A DNA stretch of 64,000 bases from Pseudomonadota bacterium (GTDB lineage: Bacteria > Desulfobacterota > Desulfovibrionia > Desulfovibrionales > Desulfomicrobiaceae). The notes beneath the pieces were generated by a model, which saw nothing but the letters and a program-made list of their open reading frames with translations, made no database searches and was not told the DNA's origin. The first letter of the stretch is position 1, and each line of letters starts with the position of its first letter. The DNA is taken from contig JAHIQM010000022.1 of NCBI GenBank assembly GCA_018902545.1, forward strand, positions 16,833-80,832. Direction: 5' to 3'. Made by a program: the position numbers and the translations under genes. Of this stretch, positions 15,197 through 22,880 are shown in pieces.

Positions 15197-17005
15197 ATGA
15201 TCGCAGAGGGCATAAGCAGAGTCTGGCTCAAGCATTACGACCAGGAAGTCAGTCCGAACCTGGACTACGAAATCATCCCGCTTTTTGAAATTCTGGAACG
15301 CACGGCCCAGAATTATCCCGACCGCCCGGCCATCGTCTTCAACAACTGGACCGTGAGCTACAAAAAGCTCAAACGCCTCGTGGACCTGACCGCCGCCAAC
15401 CTGAAAAAGAGCGGCGTCAAGCCGGGCGAGCGAGTGGCCATCATGCTGCCCAACTGTCCTCAGGCGGTCATCAGCTACTGGGCCTGCCTCAAGATCGGGG
15501 CCGTGGTGGTCATGACCAACCCCCTGTACATGGAGAAGGAGCTGGTTCACCACTTCAACGACTCCGAGGCGCGGACCCTCATCACCCTCAACCTGCTCTG
15601 GAAACGCATCAATGGCCTCAAAGACAAGCTGCACCTGAAGCGGATCTTCGTGACCTCCATCGCCGACTGCCTGCGCTTCCCCTTAAATATCCTCTACAGC
15701 ATAAAGTCCAAGCGCGAATACAAGCTCGGCCCCATCCCCTACGACGGCAAGACCGTCCTGCCCTGGAAGGGCCTGTTGGCAAGGGCAAACATCGAATCCG
15801 CGCACCCCGTCGATCCCGTCAAGGACCTGGCCGCACTGCAGTACACCGGCGGGACCACGGGCGTGTCCAAGGGCGTCATGCTGACCCACGCCAACCTGGG
15901 CTATAACGCCCAGCAGGCCAAGGCCGTGCTGCACACCATCAAGGAGACGGGCGAGATCATGCTTGGCCTGCTGCCCTTTTTCCACATCTACGGGCTGACG
16001 GTGTGCGTCAATTTCGGCACCCTCATCGGCGCGACCCTGGTGCCCATGCCCAAGTTCGTGCCCCTTGATGTGTTAAAAACCATTCACAAGAAGCGGCCCA
16101 CCATCTTCCCGTGTGCGCCGTCCATCTTCATCGCCCTGCTGCAGCAGAAAAATCTGGAGAAGTACGACCTGTCCTCGGTGCGCTACTGCGTGTCGGGCTC
16201 CGCGCCCATGCCCGTGCCGGTCATGGAGAAATTCAACAGCCTGAGCAGCGGCGCCAACATCGTGGAAGGTTTCGGACTGACCGAGGCTGCGCCCATCACG
16301 CACCTGAACCCCCTGCGCGGCAACAGCAAGAACGGCTCCATTGGCCTGCCCTTCCCGGACACGGACGCGGCCATCGTGGACATGGAGGTCGGCTCCGTGC
16401 CGCTGCCTGCGGGCAAGATCGGTGAAATGGTGGTACGTGGGCCGCAGGTCATGCAGGGCTACTGGAACCGCCCCGACGAGACGGCCAGCGTGCTCAGAAA
16501 CGGCTGGCTCTACACCGGCGACATCGCCTACATGGACGAGGAAGGCTATTTCTTCATCGTCGACCGCAAAAAGGACCTGATCATCACCGGCGGCTTCAAC
16601 GTATATCCGCGCGAAATCGACGAGGTTCTGCACGAGCACCCGGCCGTCAAGGAAGCCGTCAGCGTGGGCATCACCCACCCGACCCGCGGCGAGATCATCA
16701 AAGCCTACATCGTGCTGAAAGAGGGTGAAACCCTGACCAAGACCGAGGTGATCGCGTTCTGCCGTGAAAAACTGGCCAACTACAAAGTCCCCAAGCAGGT
16801 CGAATTCCGGGACGACCTGCCCAAGAGCATCGTCGGCAAGGTGCTTAGGCGCGTCATCCGCGAGGAAGAGGACAAACGGCGCAGCGACGGTGGCGCGGAT
16901 GTCGAAGACATCGAACCGAACGGTGACGTGGATGGATTGGAGCAGTCACCCAAACGCGACAAGCGTGGCCGGAAATCGAAAAACGACGGACCGGATGAAT
17001 CTTGA
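15197..17005 (+). CDS. Long-chain acyl-CoA synthetase (AMP-forming)
   Basis: 602 residues. ANL-superfamily enzyme activating a fatty acid to acyl-CoA. Motifs: P-loop AALQYTGGTTGVSKGVMLTHANL, GFGLTEAAPITHLNP, GWLYTGDIAYMDEEGYFFIVDRKKDLIITGGFNVYPREIDEVL, and the C-terminal catalytic lysine in LPKSIVGKVLRRVIREE. An insertion at about residues 155-185 (KLHLKRIFVTSIADCLRFPLNILYSIKSKREYKLG) is typical for the FadD-like subfamily in deltaproteobacteria. The last 35 residues (VEDIEPNGDVDGLEQSPKRDKRGRKSKNDGPDES) form a charged, disordered tail. It lies in front of the riboswitch but belongs to a separate transcript. Confidence 0.92.
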   Translation: MIAEGISRVWLKHYDQEVSPNLDYEIIPLFEILERTAQNYPDRPAIVFNNWTVSYKKLKRLVDLTAANLKKSGVKPGERVAIMLPNCPQAVISYWACLKIGAVVVMTNPLYMEKELVHHFNDSEARTLITLNLLWKRINGLKDKLHLKRIFVTSIADCLRFPLNILYSIKSKREYKLGPIPYDGKTVLPWKGLLARANIESAHPVDPVKDLAALQYTGGTTGVSKGVMLTHANLGYNAQQAKAVLHTIKETGEIMLGLLPFFHIYGLTVCVNFGTLIGATLVPMPKFVPLDVLKTIHKKRPTIFPCAPSIFIALLQQKNLEKYDLSSVRYCVSGSAPMPVPVMEKFNSLSSGANIVEGFGLTEAAPITHLNPLRGNSKNGSIGLPFPDTDAAIVDMEVGSVPLPAGKIGEMVVRGPQVMQGYWNRPDETASVLRNGWLYTGDIAYMDEEGYFFIVDRKKDLIITGGFNVYPREIDEVLHEHPAVKEAVSVGITHPTRGEIIKAYIVLKEGETLTKTEVIAFCREKLANYKVPKQVEFRDDLPKSIVGKVLRRVIREEEDKRRSDGGADVEDIEPNGDVDGLEQSPKRDKRGRKSKNDGPDES

Positions 17006-17037
17006 CACACTCTGGGCCGGATCTTAGAATTTTCTTT

Positions 17038-17158
17038 TAAAGGGGAGTAGCTAGCGTCTGAGGTGCTTTCGCACTTCAAGACGCCCCGCGGTTCGTCAGT
17101 ACGGCTTAACAGCCCGGACCCGGGAATCCGACATCTGTCGAGATAAGCCAGACCTTTA
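17038..17158 (+). ncRNA. yybP-ykoY (manganese) riboswitch aptamer
   Basis: The leader has the hallmark 5' strand AAAGGGGAGTAGC (17039-17051) and the hallmark 3' strand AAGCCAGACCTTT (17145-17157), which close P1 (AAAGG with CCTTT) and place the two conserved L1/L3 Mn-binding loops side by side. Between them are the hairpin GTCTGAGGTGC...GCACTTCAAGAC and the second arm CCGACATCTGTCGAGATAAG. I identify it by recall of the Rfam consensus and the L. lactis crystal-structure sequence. Mn2+ binding would stabilise P1 and so sequester ACCTTT from the terminator that follows. The regulated gene is htpX. Confidence 0.88.
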
Positions 17159-17190
17159 TCCACACGAACACGGGTAAAGGTCTTTTTCTT
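17151..17190 (+). terminator. Riboswitch expression platform (terminator)
   Basis: GACCTTTATCC (17151-17161) pairs with GGGTAAAGGTC (17172-17182) with one G·U, followed by TTTTTCTTT. The 5' arm contains the 3' strand of aptamer P1 (ACCTTT), so the two structures exclude each other: with Mn2+ bound, P1 forms and transcription continues into htpX; without it the terminator forms. This predicts an ON switch. Confidence 0.85.
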
Positions 17191-17220
17191 TACCCCCCCG
17201 ACCAACTCGGAGGACAAAAA

Positions 17221-18063
17221 ATGAACATGATCAAGACCACTTTTCTCCTGACCCTGCTGACCCTCTTGCTGGTGGCCATGGGCGGCGCCATCGGGGGCCA
17301 GTCCGGCATGATCATCGCCTTTTTCATCGCTGGAGGCATGAACTTTTTCGCGTACTGGAATTCGGACAAGATCGTTCTCAAGATGTACAAAGCCCGCGAA
17401 GTGACTCGCGCCGACAGCCCGGACTTCTATGGCATCGTCGAAAACCTGGCGCGCAAGGCGAACATGCCCATGCCCAAGGTCTACGTCATCCCCTCAGACA
17501 GTCCCAACGCCTTCGCCACGGGCCGCAATCCGCAGAATGCCGCCGTGGCCGCGACCACGGGCATCATGCGCATCCTCTCCCGTGAAGAACTCGAAGGGGT
17601 CATGGCCCATGAACTGGCCCACGTCATGAACCGCGACACCCTCATCTCGACCATCGCCGCGACCTTTGCCGGGGCCATCTCCATGCTCGGCAGCATGCTG
17701 CAGTGGGCGACCATCTTCGGCATGGGACGCAGCAACGACGAGGAAGGCGGAGGCAGCATGCTCGGCGGTCTGGCCATGGCCATCATCGCGCCCATTGCGG
17801 CCATGCTCATCCAGATGGCCGTGTCGCGCTCACGCGAATTCATGGCCGACGCCGATGGAGCCAGGCTCTGCGGCAACCCCAAGGCCCTGGCCCGCGCTCT
17901 GCACAAGCTGCAGCAGTCCGCCACGGCCGCGCCCATGGAGGAGGCCACCCCGGCCACCTCACACATGTTCATCGTCAATCCGCTCACGGCGAGCAAGCTG
18001 GCCAGCCTCTTCTCGACTCACCCGGCCACCGAGGCACGCATCTCCCGGCTCATGGCCATGTGA
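17221..18063 (+). CDS. htpX: Zinc metalloprotease HtpX
   Basis: 280 residues, M48B family, with GGAGG before the ATG. Inner-membrane protease for quality control of misfolded membrane proteins. Two N-terminal membrane segments ([37 protein letters not shown]), the zinc motif HELAH at residues 130-134 ([18 protein letters not shown]), two further hydrophobic segments ([36 protein letters not shown]), and the third ligand Glu in [16 protein letters not shown]-terminal [13 protein letters not shown] is the family signature. It is the only gene behind the Mn riboswitch and is closed by a terminator, so it is a monocistronic, Mn-controlled unit. Confidence 0.95.
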   Translation: MNMIKTTFLLTLLTLLLVAMGGAIGGQSGMIIAFFIAGGMNFFAYWNSDKIVLKMYKAREVTRADSPDFYGIVENLARKANMPMPKVYVIPSDSPNAFATGRNPQNAAVAATTGIMRILSREELEGVMAHELAHVMNRDTLISTIAATFAGAISMLGSMLQWATIFGMGRSNDEEGGGSMLGGLAMAIIAPIAAMLIQMAVSRSREFMADADGARLCGNPKALARALHKLQQSATAAPMEEATPATSHMFIVNPLTASKLASLFSTHPATEARISRLMAM

Positions 18064-18080
18064 GATCAGACACCAACGTC

Positions 18081-18120
18081 AAAAGAGCCCTGTCCATCAT
18101 CGGTGGAGAGGGCTCTTTTA
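18081..18120 (+). terminator. Terminator after htpX
   Basis: AAAAGAGCCCT pairs with AGGGCTCTTTT (18081-18091 with 18109-18119), ending in the T run. The symmetric A/T flanks make it bidirectional, so it can also end the convergent DUF3047 gene, whose stop is at 18139. Confidence 0.9.
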
Positions 18121-18138
18121 TTTTCGCGATCTTTACGG

Positions 18139-18825
18139 CTATTGCTCCGAAAACCAGGGCTGCCCGTACCAGGCTCTGGCCCGCTGGCCTGAATTGTCCG
18201 TGTCGGTCATAATCGCCACGGCGTCGAGCGTCTCGATATCCTCGCCAAAAGCCCGCATCCAGTCCTCGCGCACATTGCGCTTCTCCTGGATCAGTTCGCC
18301 CAGTTTGTCCGATCCGCTGCGCACCGCGATCATGTGCGCGTTGGAGGTGAAGGCGTTGGCCCACATGCTGCCTTCGGGCTCCTGGCTGGCCCAGACATAA
18401 GACAGGGCCCTGGTTTTCCAGAAGGCCAGGCCCCCCTTGGCCACGACGTAGATTCTGGCCGCGTAATCATCCCCCGCCTTTTCCCGTTCGTTTACACCTT
18501 CAAGCACGTTCTCCACCTTCCACGACCAGTTCAGCCACGGCGTGACCCGTAAATCCACCGCCTGCTCGAAAAAAAGGCCCGAAGCCGCGCCGTCGCTTTC
18601 GGCCAGCAACAGCTTTTCCTCCGGCAGGGGCGTGTACACGGTGCGCCCCGCGAACTCCTTTTCCTTCCAGCCGGGATGCCCGGGGGCGTACAGGGAGGGC
18701 AGTACCCCGGCGCCAACCGCGCAGGCCAGCATGGCAAAGGCCGCGGCAAGCAGCAGAAACGCCCGTGGACCCATTCCTGCATTTTGCAGGACAGGCAGGA
18801 AAATTCTGCCGTCTCGTACACGCAT
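18139..18825 (-). CDS. DUF3047 family exported protein
   Basis: About 228 residues. An N-terminal signal or anchor (AFLLLAAAFAMLACAVGAGVLPSL) is followed by the DUF3047 domain: TPWLNWSWKVENVLEGVNEREKAGDDYAARIYVV, LSYVWASQEPEGSMWANAFTSNAHMIAVRSGSDKLGELIQEKRNVREDWMRAFGEDIETLDAVAIMTDTDNSGQRARAWYGQPWF. The conserved WxWxV, DDYAARIYV and TDTDNT-like motifs are present. The family is periplasmic, function unknown. Starts at 18849 (overlapping flgE), 18825 or 18774 are possible; 18825 has GGAA at useful spacing, whereas 18774 would leave more room for the flgE promoter. Confidence 0.82.
   Translation of the reverse strand: MRVRDGRIFLPVLQNAGMGPRAFLLLAAAFAMLACAVGAGVLPSLYAPGHPGWKEKEFAGRTVYTPLPEEKLLLAESDGAASGLFFEQAVDLRVTPWLNWSWKVENVLEGVNEREKAGDDYAARIYVVAKGGLAFWKTRALSYVWASQEPEGSMWANAFTSNAHMIAVRSGSDKLGELIQEKRNVREDWMRAFGEDIETLDAVAIMTDTDNSGQRARAWYGQPWFSEQ
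18766..18782 (+). promoter_or_regulatory. Candidate sigma54 promoter for flgE
   Basis: TGGACC ... CTGCA with GG at 18767-18768 and GC at 18779-18780, exactly ten bases apart as sigma54 requires. It would start the transcript about 55 bases before the flgE ATG. Flagellar hook genes are often RpoN-dependent in related bacteria. It lies inside the 5' end of the divergent DUF3047 gene and departs from the consensus at several positions. Confidence 0.35.
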
Positions 18826-18847
18826 TTTTTCAGTTCCGGAGGCTTTC

Positions 18848-20389
18848 ATGGGTATCTCCTCTTCTCTTTATATCGGCTCCACAGGGATCATCGCCCAGCA
18901 ACAGAGCATGGCGGTCATCTCCGATAACATCGCCAATGTGAACACCGTTGGCTTCAAATCATCGCGCACTCTTTTCAACACCCTGATGAGCCAGCAAATG
19001 GGGTCGGCCAGCGTCAGCAACCAGGTCGGGCAGGGCGTGGGCGTAAGCTCCATTCACTACGACATGAGCCTTGGATCCCTTGAACCAACCTACGAGGCTA
19101 CCGATATCTCCATCAGCGGCAAGGGCTTCTTCGTTGTCTCGCCCAATGGAAAAAACGAGCAATTTTACACCAGAGCCGGAAATTTCCGCTTCGACGAGGA
19201 AGGCTATCTGCGTGACCCACAGGGCAACATCCTGCAAGGATATCGTTTGCCCGCCACATCGATCCTGGACACGGCGCAGGTGGTCCCACCAGCTGCCGGC
19301 GCCGCAATCACCGACATCCGTCTGGACATGCAACCAGGCGGAGGCCCTGTTTCCGAACCCGAGGCGACCACCGAAATGCGCATGATGGTCAACCTTGATT
19401 CGGCATCACAGGAACGCAGCACAAGTTTGACCACCCCCTTCACGGCCCTCTTCGACCGCTGGGACGCAACCCAGGCCGAACCCCTTGACGCCGGAGCGTA
19501 CGCCTACGAATCAGCCATGAAGATATACGACTCAGGCGGCGGTGCGCATGTGGTCAGGGCATTTTTCGATCCTGTCACGGGCGGCGCGGACATCGGCAGC
19601 GGCGTGCGCATGTGGGAATTTCTGGTCACCGTTCCGCCCGAGGCGGACGCCTCGGGCCTGACCACCAAGAAAGGCGTGCTCATGGCCGGAACCCTGACCT
19701 TCGCTGCCTCCGGCGAACTCCTTAACATGAGCGCCTTCAAAGGGACCGGCGACGACAAGGCCAGTTGGACCCCGGCCGGGCTCTCGGAATCCGGCTACCC
19801 CATCCTGAACGCGAACCTGACCGGAGCCGCGCCCATCTCCAGCGCCCTGGACATGGGCCTGCGCACCACAACGGGCTGGAATCTGCCCCCCGGCGTGACC
19901 AGCATGGCCGATCTGGGAACGTCGAGGGCGGACGTTCCGTCCATGCAGAACGCGGAGACGCAGCTCTTGGCCTTCACCAACTTCAGTTCCGGATCAAGCA
20001 CCCTTTACCAATCCCAGAACGGATACGAACGCGGTTTTCTGCAGTCGGTGGCCGTGAACACTGACGGGGTTCTCGTGGGTTACTTCTCCAACGGCCAGAA
20101 CCAGGGGCTCTACAAGATCCCCATGGCCGATTTCATCAACCCCCAGGGACTGTTCCGCGAGGGCGGCAACCTTTATTCCTCGACCAAGGATTCCGGACCC
20201 GTGACCCTCGGCTGGGCCGGTGAAGGAAGGTTCGGCAGCATCATCACCAGCAGCCTGGAAAATTCCAACGTCGACCTGGCGACGGAGTTCGTGAACATGA
20301 TCATCACCCAGAAAGGCTTCGAAGCCAACGGAAAGGTCATCACCACGGGCGACCAGGTTGTACAGACCGCCATCCAGATGAAGCGCTAG
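18848..20389 (+). CDS. flgE: Flagellar hook protein FlgE
   Basis: 513 residues from ATG 18848 (GGAGG five bases upstream). Builds the curved hook joining rod and filament. N-terminal D0 motif SSSLYIGSTGIIAQQQSMAVISDNIANVNTVGFKSSRTLF (the flagella basal-body rod pattern), the FlgE/F/G core (AGNFRFDEEGYLRDPQGNILQGY), a large variable D1/D2 region, and the C-terminal D0 helix NSNVDLATEFVNMIITQKGFEANGKVITTGDQVVQTAIQMKR. The C-terminus begins and ends as expected, so the gene is complete. Exported without a signal peptide. No other flagellar gene is adjacent; it is isolated between a DUF3047 gene and an intergenic repeat. Confidence 0.93.
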   Translation: MGISSSLYIGSTGIIAQQQSMAVISDNIANVNTVGFKSSRTLFNTLMSQQMGSASVSNQVGQGVGVSSIHYDMSLGSLEPTYEATDISISGKGFFVVSPNGKNEQFYTRAGNFRFDEEGYLRDPQGNILQGYRLPATSILDTAQVVPPAAGAAITDIRLDMQPGGGPVSEPEATTEMRMMVNLDSASQERSTSLTTPFTALFDRWDATQAEPLDAGAYAYESAMKIYDSGGGAHVVRAFFDPVTGGADIGSGVRMWEFLVTVPPEADASGLTTKKGVLMAGTLTFAASGELLNMSAFKGTGDDKASWTPAGLSESGYPILNANLTGAAPISSALDMGLRTTTGWNLPPGVTSMADLGTSRADVPSMQNAETQLLAFTNFSSGSSTLYQSQNGYERGFLQSVAVNTDGVLVGYFSNGQNQGLYKIPMADFINPQGLFREGGNLYSSTKDSGPVTLGWAGEGRFGSIITSSLENSNVDLATEFVNMIITQKGFEANGKVITTGDQVVQTAIQMKR

Positions 20390-20401
20390 CAGTCCGCTCC
20401 T

Positions 20402-20505
20402 AAACGGCGATCTGCTGCGTCAGCGGAAAAATCCAGACCGCTTATGTATGTCCACAATACACTGCGCGTCCTGGATTTTCCCGCTTCCTTGCATCTCACC
20501 ATTTT
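20402..20505. repeat. Palindromic intergenic repeat of about 100 bp
   Basis: Nested inverted repeats: an outer arm AAACGGCGATCTGC (20402-20415) with GCATCTCACCATTTT (20491-20505), and an inner arm GCGGAAAAATCCAG (20423-20436) with CTGGATTTTCCCGC (20471-20484, 13 of 14 matching). The whole folds into one long hairpin just after the flgE stop. From memory, sequences of this shape (GGCGATCTGCTGCGT ... CTTGCAT) recur in intergenic spaces of deltaproteobacteria. It may also serve as a terminator between the convergent flgE and racemase genes. Confidence 0.7.
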
Positions 20506-20541
20506 GGACGGCCTGCAAATTTCGAATTTTTCAACAATCAG

Positions 20542-21345
20542 CTAGGACTGAAGAAAGGCCTCGCCTCTGGCAATCAGGGTCACCGGGCCGAAAATCCAGG
20601 CCGGGCCGCCGGGGGTTACCCGCACTCCGATCTCGCTTCCGCTGGGCTGCAGGACCCGCAGGTCCATGGGCAAATTTTGCCCACGCCCCAGCCACAAGGC
20701 CAAGGCCAGGCTGCCGGACCCGCAGCCGGTCTCGTAATGGGTCGAGGCAGTGGAACGCACCCAGACCACGGGCTTGATGGCGGGGCCCGGCCCGTACCAG
20801 ATGCACCCTACAGCCTCGGCGTCCAGACCAAAGCGCGCGCGCAGGGCCGCAGCAGTTCCGCTAAAATCTTGCGGAAAAGGATGGAGTTTTTCATCAACGC
20901 ACAGGTGCGTGATGCCCGGCAAGCGCACCAGTCCCATACCCGGCGCAAGCTCCGAAACTCCTGAAGCGCCAAGGGTTTCGGGCAAGGGCATCTCTACCCA
21001 GCATTCATTTTCCTCCGCCAAGACCCGCAGCCGCACTGGCCGCCTGACGCCCGAGACAGACAGCTCACCGCACAGCTCCGCGCCGCTCCCGTCAAGACCC
21101 GTCCCTTCCCGGGCCATGACGGCCGCGGCGACCCGGCAGGCATTGCCGCAAAATTCCCCACCCATCATGTCAAGCCTGACAGGAGTGGCCGCTAGGTCCA
21201 GAAACCCGACCTGTTCGGCCTGCAGATGATTGGCGTCCATGAGCAGCGCGGCAATCTCCGCCCGACGCCCCTCGGGCACGGGGTCGAGGACCAGGATGGT
21301 GGCATTGCCTCCGGGGCTTGCCTTGTAGAATCGCAGTGTACGCAC
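20542..21345 (-). CDS. DapF-superfamily amino acid racemase/epimerase
   Basis: 267 residues from GTG 21345, preceded by a near-perfect GGGGAGGA; frames further upstream lack one. Two-cysteine, cofactor-independent epimerase fold: an N-terminal half with the catalytic base motif LDMMGGEFCGNACRVAAAVMA and a C-terminal half with ASTHYETGCGSGSLALAL. In authentic diaminopimelate epimerase the first Cys is in ECGNGARC and the protein also has an NSDGS-type N-terminal motif, not seen here. The GGEFCGNA form is closer, from memory, to the histidine racemase branch (CntK/HisR). Substrate is therefore uncertain. It is divergent from uppP with 120 bases between them. Confidence 0.75.
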   Translation of the reverse strand: MRTLRFYKASPGGNATILVLDPVPEGRRAEIAALLMDANHLQAEQVGFLDLAATPVRLDMMGGEFCGNACRVAAAVMAREGTGLDGSGAELCGELSVSGVRRPVRLRVLAEENECWVEMPLPETLGASGVSELAPGMGLVRLPGITHLCVDEKLHPFPQDFSGTAAALRARFGLDAEAVGCIWYGPGPAIKPVVWVRSTASTHYETGCGSGSLALALWLGRGQNLPMDLRVLQPSGSEIGVRVTPGGPAWIFGPVTLIARGEAFLQS

Positions 21346-21468
21346 GTTCCTCCCCTTATGGCCAAGGCTGATGATTTTAATATAAGGCCACATCGCGGGC
21401 AAGGTAGTATTGACCCCTCCCCCGGCCGTGAGTACGAGGAGCTTTTCACTTTCACCCCCCAATATCAC

Positions 21469-22269
21469 ATGACATCATACCTGAACGCCGTAATTCTGGG
21501 CATCGTCGAAGGCCTGACCGAATTTTTGCCCGTCTCTTCCACCGGCCACCTGATCATTGCGGGACACCTGCTCGATTTCACCGGCCCCAAGGCCGAGACC
21601 TTCTGCATCGTCATCCAGCTCGGGGCCATCCTTGCGGTGCTGGCCCTCTACTGGCCGACCTTCTGGGGGCTCGTGCGCCCCACCGGTCGCCCCTTCAGCG
21701 GGCTGCGCGGCCTGACCCTGCTCTTCCTGACCTGCCTGCCGGCATCGCTGCTGGGACTCTTAACCCACTCGGCCATCAAGGAGCACCTCTTCTCCCCCGT
21801 CACCGTGGCCTTTGCCCTGGCCGTCGGGGCGGTGGCCATCCTTGTGGTGGAACAAAAGCCTGCCAGGATAAAAACCCGCAGTCTGGACGAAATCACCCCA
21901 GCCCTGGCTCTGGGTATCGGCTGCTTTCAGTGCCTGTCCCTATGGCCCGGATTTTCGCGCTCCGCCGCGACCATCATGGGGGGGATGATCCTTGGTGCCG
22001 AGCGCCGCACGGCCGCCGAATATTCCTTTGTGGCCGCCGTGCCCATCATGTTCGCGGCCACGGGTTACGACATGCTGAGTAACTGGCGTCTGTTCAGCCC
22101 CGACGATTTCATGGTCCTGGCCGTCGGATTCGGCGTGTCCTTCATCTCGGCCTGGGTTGCGGTCAAGGGCTTCATCGCGCTGCTCGGCCGTCTGACCCTG
22201 CGTCCCTTTGCCTGGTACCGTCTGGCTCTGGCCCCGGTTGTGCTGTGGGTCTTCTGGGGACAGGCGTGA
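21469..22269 (+). CDS. uppP: Undecaprenyl-diphosphatase (BacA/UppP)
   Basis: 266 residues from ATG 21469. Integral membrane enzyme that dephosphorylates undecaprenyl diphosphate, regenerating the lipid carrier for peptidoglycan and O-antigen; gives bacitracin resistance. Motifs: AVILGIVEGLTEFLPVSSTGHLIIAGHLL near the N-terminus (conserved EGxxEFLPVSSTGH), and SLWPGFSRSAATIMGGMILG (the PGxSRS motif). Seven or eight hydrophobic helices. The stop overlaps the GTG start of the CYTH gene by four bases, so they are cotranslated. Confidence 0.95.
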   Translation: MTSYLNAVILGIVEGLTEFLPVSSTGHLIIAGHLLDFTGPKAETFCIVIQLGAILAVLALYWPTFWGLVRPTGRPFSGLRGLTLLFLTCLPASLLGLLTHSAIKEHLFSPVTVAFALAVGAVAILVVEQKPARIKTRSLDEITPALALGIGCFQCLSLWPGFSRSAATIMGGMILGAERRTAAEYSFVAAVPIMFAATGYDMLSNWRLFSPDDFMVLAVGFGVSFISAWVAVKGFIALLGRLTLRPFAWYRLALAPVVLWVFWGQA

Positions 22270-22880
22270 GCATCGAACACGAGGCCAAATTCGGACTCGA
22301 CGACTGCCTGGACATGGAGCAGCGCCTGCGTGGTCTGGCAAGGCTCCGCACGCCGTGGCATTTCGAATCCAACACGGTTTACGACCGCGCCGGGGAACTG
22401 GCCGCTAGCGGACGCCTGCTGCGCCTGCGCCGCGCCCTGACCTGCACCCTGACCTTCAAGGAACCCGTTCCGGGGCCGGGGACGTTCGGAGTAAAGAGCC
22501 GCCTGGAACGCGAAACGCAGATCGAAGACCCGCAGGCCATGGACGCCATTCTGCGTGGCCTGGGCTATACGCCACAGCTGCGCTACGAAAAATTCCGCGC
22601 CGTGTGGGAACTGCCCCAGGGACTGATCTACCTCGACATCCTGCCCTTCGGCGATTTTCTGGAAATCGAGGCCATCCCGGAACAAATCAGCTCCATTGCG
22701 CGCCACATCGGTCTTGATCCCGGCTCCGCCATGGACAAGAGCTACCACGCCCTGCACCAGTCCTGGCGCAGGCAGAACGGACTCGACGCCTGCGAAGATT
22801 TCGTCTTCGATGAGGCCAGACACCAACGACTGACCATACTGCTGGGCTGTCAGGCCCAAGGAGAAACCAATGCTGACTGA
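22266..22880 (+). CDS. CYTH domain (class IV adenylate cyclase/thiamine-triphosphatase-like) protein
   Basis: 204 residues from GTG 22266. It begins with VSIEHEAKFGLDD, the ExExK signature of CYTH tunnel enzymes (E-x-E reduced to EHEAK, with the first Glu present), followed by NTVYDRAGELAASGRLLRLRRALTCTLTFKEP and LERETQIEDPQAMDAILRGLGY, YEKFRAVWELPQGLIYLDILPFGDFLEIEAIPEQI. The alternating charged strands fit an eight-stranded beta tunnel that binds triphosphate. Either cyclase (CyaB) or triphosphatase activity is possible. Overlaps uppP upstream and the peptidase gene downstream (11 bases). Confidence 0.85.
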   Translation: MSIEHEAKFGLDDCLDMEQRLRGLARLRTPWHFESNTVYDRAGELAASGRLLRLRRALTCTLTFKEPVPGPGTFGVKSRLERETQIEDPQAMDAILRGLGYTPQLRYEKFRAVWELPQGLIYLDILPFGDFLEIEAIPEQISSIARHIGLDPGSAMDKSYHALHQSWRRQNGLDACEDFVFDEARHQRLTILLGCQAQGETNAD

